Shown here piece by piece: positions 56,852 through 64,000 of a stretch of 64,000 bases of DNA. Where the stretch lies: contig NZ_CP133778.1 of the NCBI RefSeq assembly GCF_034347405.1, positions 3,658,001 to 3,722,000 on the forward strand, in the 5' to 3' direction. The stretch is from Pseudomonas sp. CCC3.1. GTDB taxonomy: Bacteria > Pseudomonadota > Gammaproteobacteria > Pseudomonadales > Pseudomonadaceae. Made by a program: the position numbers and the translations under genes. Under the pieces are notes generated by a model that had not been told where the DNA came from, made no database searches, and saw nothing but the letters and a program-made list of their open reading frames with translations. Within the stretch, counting starts at the first letter, position 1; every line of letters starts with the position of its first letter.

Positions 56852-59302
56852 ATGACCTCTCCCGTTCCCTGCTACCACTGCACCCTGCCCGTTCCAGCTG
56901 GAAGCCGGTTCACCGCCGACGTACTGGGTCAGACCCGCGAATTCTGCTGCCCGGGCTGTCAGGCCGTGGCGCAGGCAATCGTAGCTGGTGGCCTGGAAAG
57001 CTATTACCAACATCGCAGTGAGGCGTCGGCCAATCCGCAGGCGCTGCCCGTGCAACTGATGGAAGAACTGGCGCTGTATGACCGCCCTGACGTGCAAAAG
57101 CCCTTCGTCCGGCACGAAGGCGAGCAGGCCGAAACCACGCTGCTGATCGAGGGCATCAGTTGTGCCGCCTGTGGCTGGCTGATTGAGAAACACCTGCTGC
57201 GCCTGCCTGCGGTAAGTGAAGCCAGGCTCAACCTGTCCAACCACCGCTTGCACATCCGCTGGGCCGACATCCAACTGCCGCTGAGCGAAGTGCTGAGCGA
57301 GCTGCGTCATATCGGTTACGCCGCCCACCCGTATCAGGCGGATCGAGCGACGGAGCAATTGGCCAGCGAAAATCGCCTGGCCTTGCGTCAGCTTGGCGTC
57401 GCCGGATTGCTGTGGTTTCAGGCGATGATGGCGACCATGGCCACCTGGCCCGAATTCAACATCGACCTCAGCCCCGAGATGCATACCATCCTGCGTTGGG
57501 TCGCGCTGTTTCTGACCACGCCTATCGTGTTTTACAGTTGTGCACCGCTTTTCAAAGGCGCAATGCGTGACCTGCGCACGCGCCACCTGACCATGGACGT
57601 GTCGGTGTCATTGGCCATTGGTGGCGCCTACGTGGCCGGTATCTGGACCGCCATCACCGGCGTCGGCGAGTTGTATTTCGATGCGGTCGGCATGTTCGCC
57701 CTGTTCTTGCTGGCCGGACGCTACCTTGAGCGCCGCGCCCGTGAACGCACAGCGGCAGCCACGGCGCAACTGGTCAATTTGCTGCCCGCCTCGTGCTTGC
57801 GCTTGAGTGGCGACGGCCAGAGTGAACGCATCCTGCTGAGCGAACTCAAGCTCGGCGACAACGTTTTGGTGCACCCCGGCGCGATTCTTCCGGCCGACGG
57901 CAAGATCCTTGACGGCCAATCGAGCATCGACGAGTCGCTGCTGACCGGCGAATACCTGCCGCAGCCGCGTAACGTGGGCGATGCCGTGACAGCGGGCACC
58001 TTGAATGTCGAAGGCGCGCTGACCGTTGAAGTACTGGCATTGGGTCAAGACACGCGCCTGTCCGCCATCGTGCGGTTATTGGACCGCGCCCAAAACGAAA
58101 AGCCGCGCCTGGCCGAAATCGCCGACAAGGCTGCGCAATGGTTCCTACTGTTCTCGCTGATTGCGGCTATTGCGATTGGCCTGCTGTGGTGGCAACTCGA
58201 CCCGTCTCGAGCCTTCTGGATCGTGCTGGCAATGCTGGTGGCTACGTGCCCTTGTGCACTGTCGCTGGCGACCCCGACGGCCTTGACCGCCGCAACTGGC
58301 ACCTTGCACAAGCTGGGGTTGCTGCTGACCCGGGGCCACGTGATTGAAGGGCTGAACCAGATCGACACGGTGATTTTCGACAAGACCGGCACCTTGACCG
58401 AAGGCAGGCTGGCGTTGCGGGCCATTCGCCCCTTGCGCAACCTCAGCAGCGATCAGTGCCTGGCTCTGGCCGCTGCACTCGAAAATCGCTCCGAACACCC
58501 CATCGCCCGCGCCTTTGGTCGCGCCCCGCAAGCCGCCGATGAAGTGCACAGCACGCCGGGGCTCGGCCTTGAAGGTCGGGTCGGCGAACAACGCTTACGG
58601 ATTGGCCAACCTACGTTCGTCTGCGCGCTGAGCCTGTGCGCAATCCCGGACATGCCGAACGAACCCGGCCAATGGCTATTGCTGGGCGATACCGAAGGCG
58701 CGCTGGCCTGGCTGGTGCTCGACGACCGCCTGCGCGCCGACGCCCCGGCCTTATTGGCGGCCTGCAAAGCGCGCGGCTGGCACACGTTGCTGCTCTCGGG
58801 CGACAGCTCGCCGATGGTTGCCAGTGTCGCTGCCGAGTTGGGCATTGATGACGCTCAAGGCGGGTTGCGACCCGACGACAAACTGCGCGTGCTGCAACAG
58901 TTGCACGCTCAGGGACGCAAGGTGTTGATGCTGGGAGATGGGGTTAACGACGTGCCGGTGCTGGCCGCCGCCGACATCAGCGTGGCGATGGGTTCAGCCA
59001 CTGACCTGGCCAAAACCAGCGCGGACGCGGTACTGCTGTCCAATCGCCTGGAAGCACTGATCCAAGCCTTTAGCCTGGCCCGCCGTACACGTCGGGTGAT
59101 CATCGAGAATCTGCTGTGGGCCGGTTTGTACAATGGCCTTATGCTGCCCTTTGCAGCACTGGGCTGGATCACGCCGATCTGGGCCGCGGTCGGCATGTCG
59201 ATCAGTTCATTGACCGTGGTGCTTAACGCCCTGCGCCTGACCCGCATGCCGCGTCAGACGCAGACCCAGCCCACGTCAGACACTCGCCTGCTACCGGCCT
59301 GA
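56852..59302 (+). CDS. ccoI: Copper-translocating P1B ATPase for cbb3 assembly
   Basis: An 816-residue FixI-type P-type ATPase. The N-terminus has a Cys-rich metal-binding region (PCYHCTLPVPAGSRF; EFCCPGCQAVAQAI), then an HMA domain with GISCAACGWLIEKHLLRLP near 105. Later motifs are LTGEYLPQPRNVGDAVTAGT near 368, the transmembrane CPC in LVATCPCALSLATPTALTAA near 465, the phosphorylated Asp in DKTGTLTEGRLALRAIRP near 510, and MLGDGVNDVPVLAAADISVA near 693. It exports copper toward the periplasm for the oxidase, distinct from detoxifying CopA. A ribosome-binding sequence is poor, and a REP pair sits just upstream. Confidence 0.95.
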   Translation: MTSPVPCYHCTLPVPAGSRFTADVLGQTREFCCPGCQAVAQAIVAGGLESYYQHRSEASANPQALPVQLMEELALYDRPDVQKPFVRHEGEQAETTLLIEGISCAACGWLIEKHLLRLPAVSEARLNLSNHRLHIRWADIQLPLSEVLSELRHIGYAAHPYQADRATEQLASENRLALRQLGVAGLLWFQAMMATMATWPEFNIDLSPEMHTILRWVALFLTTPIVFYSCAPLFKGAMRDLRTRHLTMDVSVSLAIGGAYVAGIWTAITGVGELYFDAVGMFALFLLAGRYLERRARERTAAATAQLVNLLPASCLRLSGDGQSERILLSELKLGDNVLVHPGAILPADGKILDGQSSIDESLLTGEYLPQPRNVGDAVTAGTLNVEGALTVEVLALGQDTRLSAIVRLLDRAQNEKPRLAEIADKAAQWFLLFSLIAAIAIGLLWWQLDPSRAFWIVLAMLVATCPCALSLATPTALTAATGTLHKLGLLLTRGHVIEGLNQIDTVIFDKTGTLTEGRLALRAIRPLRNLSSDQCLALAAALENRSEHPIARAFGRAPQAADEVHSTPGLGLEGRVGEQRLRIGQPTFVCALSLCAIPDMPNEPGQWLLLGDTEGALAWLVLDDRLRADAPALLAACKARGWHTLLLSGDSSPMVASVAAELGIDDAQGGLRPDDKLRVLQQLHAQGRKVLMLGDGVNDVPVLAAADISVAMGSATDLAKTSADAVLLSNRLEALIQAFSLARRTRRVIIENLLWAGLYNGLMLPFAALGWITPIWAAVGMSISSLTVVLNALRLTRMPRQTQTQPTSDTRLLPA

Positions 59303-59322
59303 GCCGGTCGCCTGGAGCCTTT

Positions 59323-59553
59323 ATGCCAGCGCTTTACATCATGATCCCTGCGGCCTTGCTGATTGTTGCAATTGCCGTCTACATCTTCTTCTGGGCCGTG
59401 GACAGCGGCCAGTACGATGACCTGGACAGCCCGGCCCACAGCATCCTGTTTGATGACCAGGACCCACAACACACAGCGGCCGTCGAAGAGGCCAAAGGCA
59501 CTCACGTGCTCGCCGCCAAAGAAACCGGCGACAAGGCCCCACCCCATGCTTGA
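59323..59553 (+). CDS. ccoS: cbb3 oxidase maturation protein CcoS
   Basis: A 76-residue protein with one helix (LYIMIPAALLIVAIAVYIFF) and the FixS-type WAVDSGQYDDLDSPAHSILF motif. CcoS is needed for cofactor insertion into CcoN. It follows ccoI by 20 bases and overlaps the next gene by 8 bases. The C-terminal tail is longer than the shortest family members and is acidic. Confidence 0.95.
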   Translation: MPALYIMIPAALLIVAIAVYIFFWAVDSGQYDDLDSPAHSILFDDQDPQHTAAVEEAKGTHVLAAKETGDKAPPHA

Positions 59554-60229
59554 GCTGGCGCCGCTGCTGCTGTCCGCAGTGATTTTGGGCCTGCTCGGCG
59601 GCGGGCATTGCCTGGGCATGTGCGGTGGCTTGATGGGCGCCTTGACCTTTGCCATCCCCAAGGAGCAACGCAGCCGACGCTTCAAACTGTTGCTGGCTTA
59701 CAACCTGGGTCGAATTCTCAGCTACGCCACCGCAGGTTTACTGCTGGGGCTCGCAGGCTGGGCCGTCGCCAACAGCCCGGCGGCCATGGCGATGCGGGTT
59801 CTGGCCGGGGTGTTGTTGATCTGCATGGGCTTGTACCTGGCGGGCTGGTGGAGCGGCCTGACCCGCATCGAAAGCCTGGGGCGCGGCCTGTGGCGGCATA
59901 TTCAGCCAGTCGCGAGCCGCTTGCTGCCAGTGTCGAGCCTGCCCCGCGCCTTGCTGCTGGGCGCGCTGTGGGGCTGGCTGCCCTGCGGATTGGTTTACAG
60001 CACCTTGATCTGGTCAGCCAGTCAGGGCAGCGCGCTCGACAGCGCCTTGCTGATGCTGGCTTTCGGCTTGGGCACTTGGCCCTTGCTGCTGGCCACAGGC
60101 CTGGCAGCCGAACGCATGACGGCGCTGCTGCGCAAACGCAGCGTGCGCATGGCTGGCGGGTTGCTCGTGATGCTGTTCGGCATCTGGACCCTGCCCGGCC
60201 CGCACCAGCATTGGTTGATGGGGCATTGA
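59546..60229 (+). CDS. TauE/SafE-family membrane protein of the cco cluster
   Basis: A 227-residue protein with about six helices. It begins MLELAPLLLSAVILGLLGGG, and has the conserved HCLGMCGGLMGALTF motif near 21 and, at the start of the second half, LWGWLPCGLVYSTLIWSAS near 145, where paired MCGG and PCGL cysteines recall the copper/thiol membrane proteins DsbD/CcdA. It is regularly found after ccoS in Pseudomonas (PA1547-like), so a role in copper or thiol handling for cbb3 is plausible but unproven. ATG 59546 overlaps the ccoS stop. Confidence 0.87.
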   Translation: MLELAPLLLSAVILGLLGGGHCLGMCGGLMGALTFAIPKEQRSRRFKLLLAYNLGRILSYATAGLLLGLAGWAVANSPAAMAMRVLAGVLLICMGLYLAGWWSGLTRIESLGRGLWRHIQPVASRLLPVSSLPRALLLGALWGWLPCGLVYSTLIWSASQGSALDSALLMLAFGLGTWPLLLATGLAAERMTALLRKRSVRMAGGLLVMLFGIWTLPGPHQHWLMGH

Positions 60230-60245
60230 GCGGCCGTAGCGGGCG

Positions 60246-60287
60246 TTGATGCAAATCAAGGTGTTACACATCGGCTGCCCCTAGACT
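60246..60287 (+). promoter_or_regulatory. Anr box and -10 element of hemN
   Basis: TTGAT-GCAA-ATCAA (60246-60259) is an exact FNR/Anr consensus. TAGACT (60282-60287) is spaced so that a start near 60294 puts the box at -41.5, the class II activator position. The hemN ATG is at 60324. Confidence 0.9.
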
Positions 60288-60323
60288 CCTGAGCATTGCT
60301 AGCCATCCCAGGGGAATGCCCGC

Positions 60324-61706
60324 ATGCTCGACGCCATTCGTTGGGACTCAGATTTAATTCGCCGTTATGACCTCGCCGGGCCGCGCTACACCTCGTATCC
60401 GACAGCGCTGCAGTTCCATGAGCAGATCAGTCCATTCGACTTTCTGCACGCCCTGCGCGACAGCCGCAAAGCCATGCGCCCGCTGTCGTTGTACGTTCAC
60501 GTGCCGTTTTGCGCCAATATTTGCTACTACTGCGCCTGCAACAAAGTCATCACCAAGGACCGTGGCCGTGCCCAGCCGTATTTGAAGCGGCTGAAGCAGG
60601 AAATCCGCCTGATCGCCTGCCATCTCGATCCCAGGCAAGCAGTGGAACAGCTGCACTTTGGCGGTGGCACACCAACCTTTTTAAGCCACGATGAGTTGCG
60701 CCAGCTAATGGGCCATCTGCGCGAGCACTTCAATCTGCTCGACGATGACTCTGGCGACTACGGCATCGAAATCGACCCCCGGGAAGCCGACTGGTCGACC
60801 ATGGGATTGCTCCGTGAACTGGGGTTCAATCGCGTGAGCATTGGCCTGCAAGACCTCGACCCCGAGGTGCAGCGGGCCGTCAATCGCCTGCAAAGCCTGG
60901 AAGAGACCCGCGCCGTGATCGATGCAGCGCGCACCTTGCAGTTCCGCTCGATCAACATCGACCTGATTTACGGCTTGCCCAAACAAACCCCGCAGGCGTT
61001 CGCCCGCACCCTTGAAGAAGTCATCAGCCTGCAACCGGATCGCTTGTCGGTGTTCAACTACGCGCACTTGCCAGAGCGTTTCATGCCGCAGCGCCGGATC
61101 AACACCAGCGACCTGCCCTCACCTGCCGAAAAGCTGAGCATGCTTGAGCGCACTATCGAGCAACTCACTGGCGCCGGTTATCGCTACATCGGCATGGACC
61201 ATTTCGCTCTGCCAGACGATGAACTGGCGATTGCCCAGGAAGAGTCTACCCTGCAGCGCAACTTTCAGGGCTACACCACCCACGGCCATTGCGATCTGAT
61301 CGGGCTGGGCGTGTCGGCCATCAGCCAGATCGGCGACCTGTACTGCCAAAACAGCAGCGACATTGCGCACTATCAGCACACGCTGGGCAGCGATCAACTC
61401 GCGACCAGCCGCGGCCTGCTGTGCAATCAGGATGATCGAATCCGCCGCGAGGTGATTCAGCACATCATCTGCAACCTGCACGTGCCGTTCCTGCGCATTG
61501 AGCAGATGTTCAACATCGACTTCAGGGGGTATTTTTCAAATCAGTGGCCGGCACTGGAAACGATGGCGGCAGATGGCTTGATTGCACTGGACAACGAACA
61601 CCTGACGGTACTGCCCGCAGGGCGGCTATTGGTGCGTTCAATCTGCATGGTGTTTGATGCGTATCTGGCACAGCAAAGCCGTCAGCGTTACTCACGGGTT
61701 ATCTAG
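60324..61706 (+). CDS. hemN: Oxygen-independent coproporphyrinogen III oxidase
   Basis: A 460-residue radical SAM enzyme. The cluster motif is in VPFCANICYYCACNKVITKD with Cys at 63, 67 and 70 and the HemN-specific extra Cys at 72; the substrate-handling N-terminal part begins with YDLAGPRYTSYPTA. LHFGGGTPTFLSHDELRQLM near 115 and INIDLIYGLPKQTPQAF near 210 are also typical. It converts coproporphyrinogen III to protoporphyrinogen IX without oxygen, supplying haem for cbb3 oxidase and denitrification. The gene has a class II Anr promoter and stands next to anr. Confidence 0.97.
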   Translation: MLDAIRWDSDLIRRYDLAGPRYTSYPTALQFHEQISPFDFLHALRDSRKAMRPLSLYVHVPFCANICYYCACNKVITKDRGRAQPYLKRLKQEIRLIACHLDPRQAVEQLHFGGGTPTFLSHDELRQLMGHLREHFNLLDDDSGDYGIEIDPREADWSTMGLLRELGFNRVSIGLQDLDPEVQRAVNRLQSLEETRAVIDAARTLQFRSINIDLIYGLPKQTPQAFARTLEEVISLQPDRLSVFNYAHLPERFMPQRRINTSDLPSPAEKLSMLERTIEQLTGAGYRYIGMDHFALPDDELAIAQEESTLQRNFQGYTTHGHCDLIGLGVSAISQIGDLYCQNSSDIAHYQHTLGSDQLATSRGLLCNQDDRIRREVIQHIICNLHVPFLRIEQMFNIDFRGYFSNQWPALETMAADGLIALDNEHLTVLPAGRLLVRSICMVFDAYLAQQSRQRYSRVI

Positions 61707-61885
61707 CGCCAACTGCGGCGAAAGTACTATAGACATTGGCTCAAGCCCTATTTTGAGGTCTTGAAACACAACTCAATGGATTGATCAGTGCTTGAATTAA
61801 ACGCACTTTATAGGCGCACTGGCCTCGACCCACTCACTGGGGTACCCTTGCGTCTTATGTGTGTTTTCCCACAAGGATTGAAGAA

Positions 61886-62620
61886 ATGTCCGAGCCAGTA
61901 AAAGTGCGCGCTCATACCCAGGCTCACTGCAAGGATTGCAGTCTTGCTCCCCTTTGCTTGCCTCTTTCGTTGAATTTGGAAGACATGGATGCGCTGGAGG
62001 AAATCGTCAAGCGCGGTCGCCCTCTCAAGAAAGGCGAGTTTCTGTTTCGCCAGGGCGACGCGTTCGGCTCGGTGTATGCCGTACGTTCTGGCGCACTTAA
62101 GACATTCAGTTTGAGTGACAGCGGCGAAGAACAGATCACCGGTTTCCACCTGCCCAGCGAACTGGTTGGCCTGTCGGGCATGGACACCGACACTTACCCT
62201 GTGTCGGCTCAAGCGCTCGAAACTACGCCTGTTTGCGAAATTCCTTTCGAGCGCCTGGACGAACTCTCGGTTCAACTGCCTCAATTGCGTCGCCAACTGA
62301 TGCGCATCATGAGCCGAGAAATTCGTGACGATCAGCAAATGATGCTGCTGCTGTCGAAAAAGACTGCCGATGAGCGGATTGCAACCTTCCTGGTGAACCT
62401 GTCTGCACGCTTCCGCGCACGTGGCTTTTCGGCCAACCAGTTCCGCCTGAGCATGTCGCGCAACGAGATTGGTAATTACCTGGGCCTGGCGGTTGAAACG
62501 GTTTCGCGCGTGTTCACTCGCCTGCAAGAAAACCAGTTGATCACGGCTGAAGGCAAAGAAGTGCACATTCTTGATCCAATCAAGCTGTGCGCACTGGCCG
62601 GTGGTTCGGTAGAGGCCTGA
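61886..62620 (+). CDS. anr: Anaerobic regulator Anr (FNR type)
   Basis: A 244-residue CRP/FNR-family regulator. The [4Fe-4S] ligands are Cys 15, 18, 24 (AHCKDCSLAPLCLPLSL) and 117 (TTPVCEIPFERLDELS). The DNA-recognition helix has MSRNEIGNYLGLAVETVSRV near 198, with E, S and R residues that read TTGAT-N4-ATCAA. Oxygen destroys the cluster and inactivates the protein. ATG 61886 was chosen; a frame start at 61859 would add nine residues outside the family's N-terminus. Targets in this window are the boxes before both ccoN genes and hemN. No exact Anr box was found before anr itself. Confidence 0.97.
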   Translation: MSEPVKVRAHTQAHCKDCSLAPLCLPLSLNLEDMDALEEIVKRGRPLKKGEFLFRQGDAFGSVYAVRSGALKTFSLSDSGEEQITGFHLPSELVGLSGMDTDTYPVSAQALETTPVCEIPFERLDELSVQLPQLRRQLMRIMSREIRDDQQMMLLLSKKTADERIATFLVNLSARFRARGFSANQFRLSMSRNEIGNYLGLAVETVSRVFTRLQENQLITAEGKEVHILDPIKLCALAGGSVEA

Positions 62621-62675
62621 CACGACTGTTTGAGGGCTATACTGGCGGCCCCAACGCCGCCAGGACATCCAGACG

Positions 62676-63218
62676 ATGGTCAACGACTTCAACCTCAAAT
62701 CCCTGATCCGTCCAGTGCTCGATTTTCCCAAGCCAGGCGTGATCTTTCGTGACATCACCCCGCTTTACCAGTCGCCTCGCGCCATGCGGGTGATCGCCGA
62801 TACCTTTATCGAGCGCTATGTCGAAGCTGAGTTCAGCCACATCGGAGCGATGGATGCCCGTGGCTTTTTGATTGGCTCAGTACTGGCTCATCAACTCAAC
62901 AAACCGCTGATCCTGTTTCGCAAGCAGGGCAAATTGCCAGCCGATGTATTGGCCGAAGGCTATCAGACGGAATATGGCGAAGCGTTTCTGGAGGCTCACG
63001 CCGACAGCTTGTGCGAGGGCGATTCGCTGCTGATTGTCGACGACTTGATCGCCACGGGCGGGACGTTGATCGCCGCAGTGAACCTGGCGCGCCGCATGGG
63101 TGCCCAGGTGTTTGAAGCGGCGGCGATTATTGACCTGCCGGAACTGGGCGGCTCAAAGCGCCTGCAAGACCTGGGCGTACCGACTTTTTGCCTGACTGAG
63201 TTTTCACTGACTGAGTAA
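62676..63218 (+). CDS. apt: Adenine phosphoribosyltransferase
   Basis: A 180-residue purine salvage enzyme that joins adenine and PRPP to give AMP. It begins MVNDFNLKSLIRPVLDFPKP, has GAMDARGFLIGSVLAHQLNK near 57, and the PRPP-binding loop LLIVDDLIATGGTLIAAVNL near 120. It starts 55 bases after anr on the same strand. A long palindromic repeat lies just after its stop, separating it from convergent recR. Confidence 0.96.
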   Translation: MVNDFNLKSLIRPVLDFPKPGVIFRDITPLYQSPRAMRVIADTFIERYVEAEFSHIGAMDARGFLIGSVLAHQLNKPLILFRKQGKLPADVLAEGYQTEYGEAFLEAHADSLCEGDSLLIVDDLIATGGTLIAAVNLARRMGAQVFEAAAIIDLPELGGSKRLQDLGVPTFCLTEFSLTE

Positions 63219-63233
63219 TGAAGTGCGCCGCAA

Positions 63234-63391
63234 GCCGATTTCGTAGCAGTTGCCGAGCCTGCGAGGCTACGTCCGATTGCGAAGCGATCGTAAACGCTAA
63301 GCACAAGGTTGAACTGACGCTCCGCTGCACCTGACTTTACGGCTGCTACGCAGCCGGACGTAGCCTCGCAACACTCGTCAACTGCTACGGG
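63234..63391. repeat. Long imperfect palindrome, copy B
   Basis: Arms TCGTAGCAGTTGCCGAGCCT and CGTCAACTGCTACG with inner GGCTACGTCCG / CGGACGTAGCC; the centre has GATTGCGAAGCGATCG and GGTTGAACTGAC as in copy A (31555-31701). It is a few bases longer than copy A because of GCCTGCG in the left arm. It lies between convergent apt and recR. Confidence 0.78.
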
Positions 63392-63423
63392 TCAGGTGCA
63401 TGCAGTTGATCGGCAGCGATTGA

Positions 63424-64000
63424 TTACAACGCGATGGGTTTACGCCCGGCAAACGAGTGCGCCAGGGTGCCGCCATCCACCAACTCCAACTCGCCACCCA
63501 ACGGTACGCCGTGGGCGATGCGCGAAGCGATCAGGCCTTTGCTGCTCAGCAATTGGGCAATGTAGTGCGCTGTGGCCTCGCCTTCGACTGTCGGGTTGGT
63601 CGCCAGAATCACTTCTTTGAAAGTGCCCTGTTCGGCAATGCGCGTCATCAATTGCGGGATACCAATCGCCTCGGGGCCCAAGCCATCCAACGGCGACAAA
63701 TGCCCCTTGAGCACGAAGTAACGCCCGCGATAGCCGGTCTGCTCAACGGCATAAACATCCATTGGCCCCTCAACCACGCACAGCAACGTGTCATCGCGGC
63801 GCATGTCAGCGCACTGAGGGCACAAGTCATCTTCGGTCAGGGTTCTGCACAGGCGGCAATGACCCACACCGTCCATCGCCTGACTCAAGGCCAGCGCCAA
63901 GCGCGAACCGCCACTGCGATCACGCTCAAGCAGTTGCAGGGCCATGCGCTGCGCAGTCTTTTGACCCACACCCGGCAAAGTGCGCAAGGCGTCGATCAGT
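63424..64000 (-). CDS. recR: Recombination mediator RecR, 5' end beyond window
   Basis: A 192-codon part of RecR; by comparison with the P. aeruginosa protein as I recall it, about nine N-terminal residues are missing. Visible parts are the helix-hairpin-helix LPGVGQKTAQRMALQLLERD, the zinc finger CRLCRTLTEDDLCPQC, the Toprim start LLCVVEGPMDVYAVEQTGYR and the Toprim DxN region VILATNPTVEGEATAHYIAQ. With RecF/RecO it loads RecA onto gapped DNA. The leftmost TTG at 63987 should not be taken as a start, because conserved residues continue upstream to the window edge. Confidence 0.95.
   Translation of the reverse strand, partial: LIDALRTLPGVGQKTAQRMALQLLERDRSGGSRLALALSQAMDGVGHCRLCRTLTEDDLCPQCADMRRDDTLLCVVEGPMDVYAVEQTGYRGRYFVLKGHLSPLDGLGPEAIGIPQLMTRIAEQGTFKEVILATNPTVEGEATAHYIAQLLSSKGLIASRIAHGVPLGGELELVDGGTLAHSFAGRKPIAL

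Noticed and set aside
61761..61776. TTGA-N8-TCAA dyad upstream of anr as an Anr autoregulation site
   Set aside because: The spacing between half-sites is too long for an Anr/FNR dimer (6 bases between TTGA and TCAA expected).

Overview
The window is chromosomal DNA of a fluorescent Pseudomonas, most likely of the P. fluorescens group. The evidence is a pyoverdine gene set (pvdL, pvdH, mbtH-like, pvdS, pvdG, and a pvdYII-type acetyltransferase), two tandem cbb3 oxidase operons followed by ccoGHIS-hemN-anr-apt-recR in the order I recall from P. aeruginosa, and many Pseudomonas-type REP palindromes. No rRNA, tRNA, CRISPR array, phage gene or transposase gene was found.

Layout. 1-5581 (minus strand): an orphan type VI secretion module, vgrG - DUF4123 adaptor - large VasX-like effector, with ATGA overlaps; the effector runs off the left edge. 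5808-7478 (minus): mbtH-like gene and pvdH behind an exact PvdS promoter motif, next to the permease gene cycA. 9319-16132: a two-component system (minus) facing a dsbD-dsbE-dsbG operon (plus), with an unrecognised Sel1-like gene between them. 16161-16550: a GFA-family gene. 16835-30639 (minus): the 4326-residue NRPS PvdL and its thioesterase PvdG. 30964-31512: the sigma factor gene pvdS under a Fur-box promoter. 31696-32334 (minus): pvdYII. 32394-45053: housekeeping and transport genes (solute-binding protein, exonuclease, ppnP, ABC exporter, pdxB, MATE pump, tusA, rlmM, acnA, CPBP protease). 45166-46731: aer. 46825-47502: an alpha/beta hydrolase. 47575-54470: two complete ccoNOQP operons. 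54775-60229: ccoGHIS and a TauE/SafE-family gene. 60324-63218: hemN, anr, apt. 63424-64000: recR, cut by the right edge.

How the genes work together. Iron starvation would relieve Fur at pvdS; PvdS then recognises TAAAT-N16-CGT promoters upstream of pvdH-mbtH and pvdYII (exact) and of pvdG-pvdL (one mismatch). PvdH makes 2,4-diaminobutyrate, PvdL assembles acyl-Glu-Tyr-Dab (the chromophore precursor), the MbtH protein helps the adenylation domains and PvdG edits. The remaining pyoverdine genes lie outside the window. A second regulon is centred on Anr: TTGAy-N4-rTCAA sites precede both ccoN genes and hemN, a weaker one precedes ccoG, and anr itself lies in the cluster, so oxygen sensing, oxidase, oxidase assembly and anaerobic haem synthesis sit together.

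The least explained parts are a 267-bp nested-palindrome element with 23-bp perfect terminal inverted repeats in front of acnA, a roughly 150-bp imperfect palindrome present twice (one copy forms the 3' end of pvdYII), the AT-rich C-terminal part of the T6SS effector, and the Sel1-like gene ending exactly at a short repeat. I found no clearly new multi-gene system; the T6SS effector is the best candidate for new biology.
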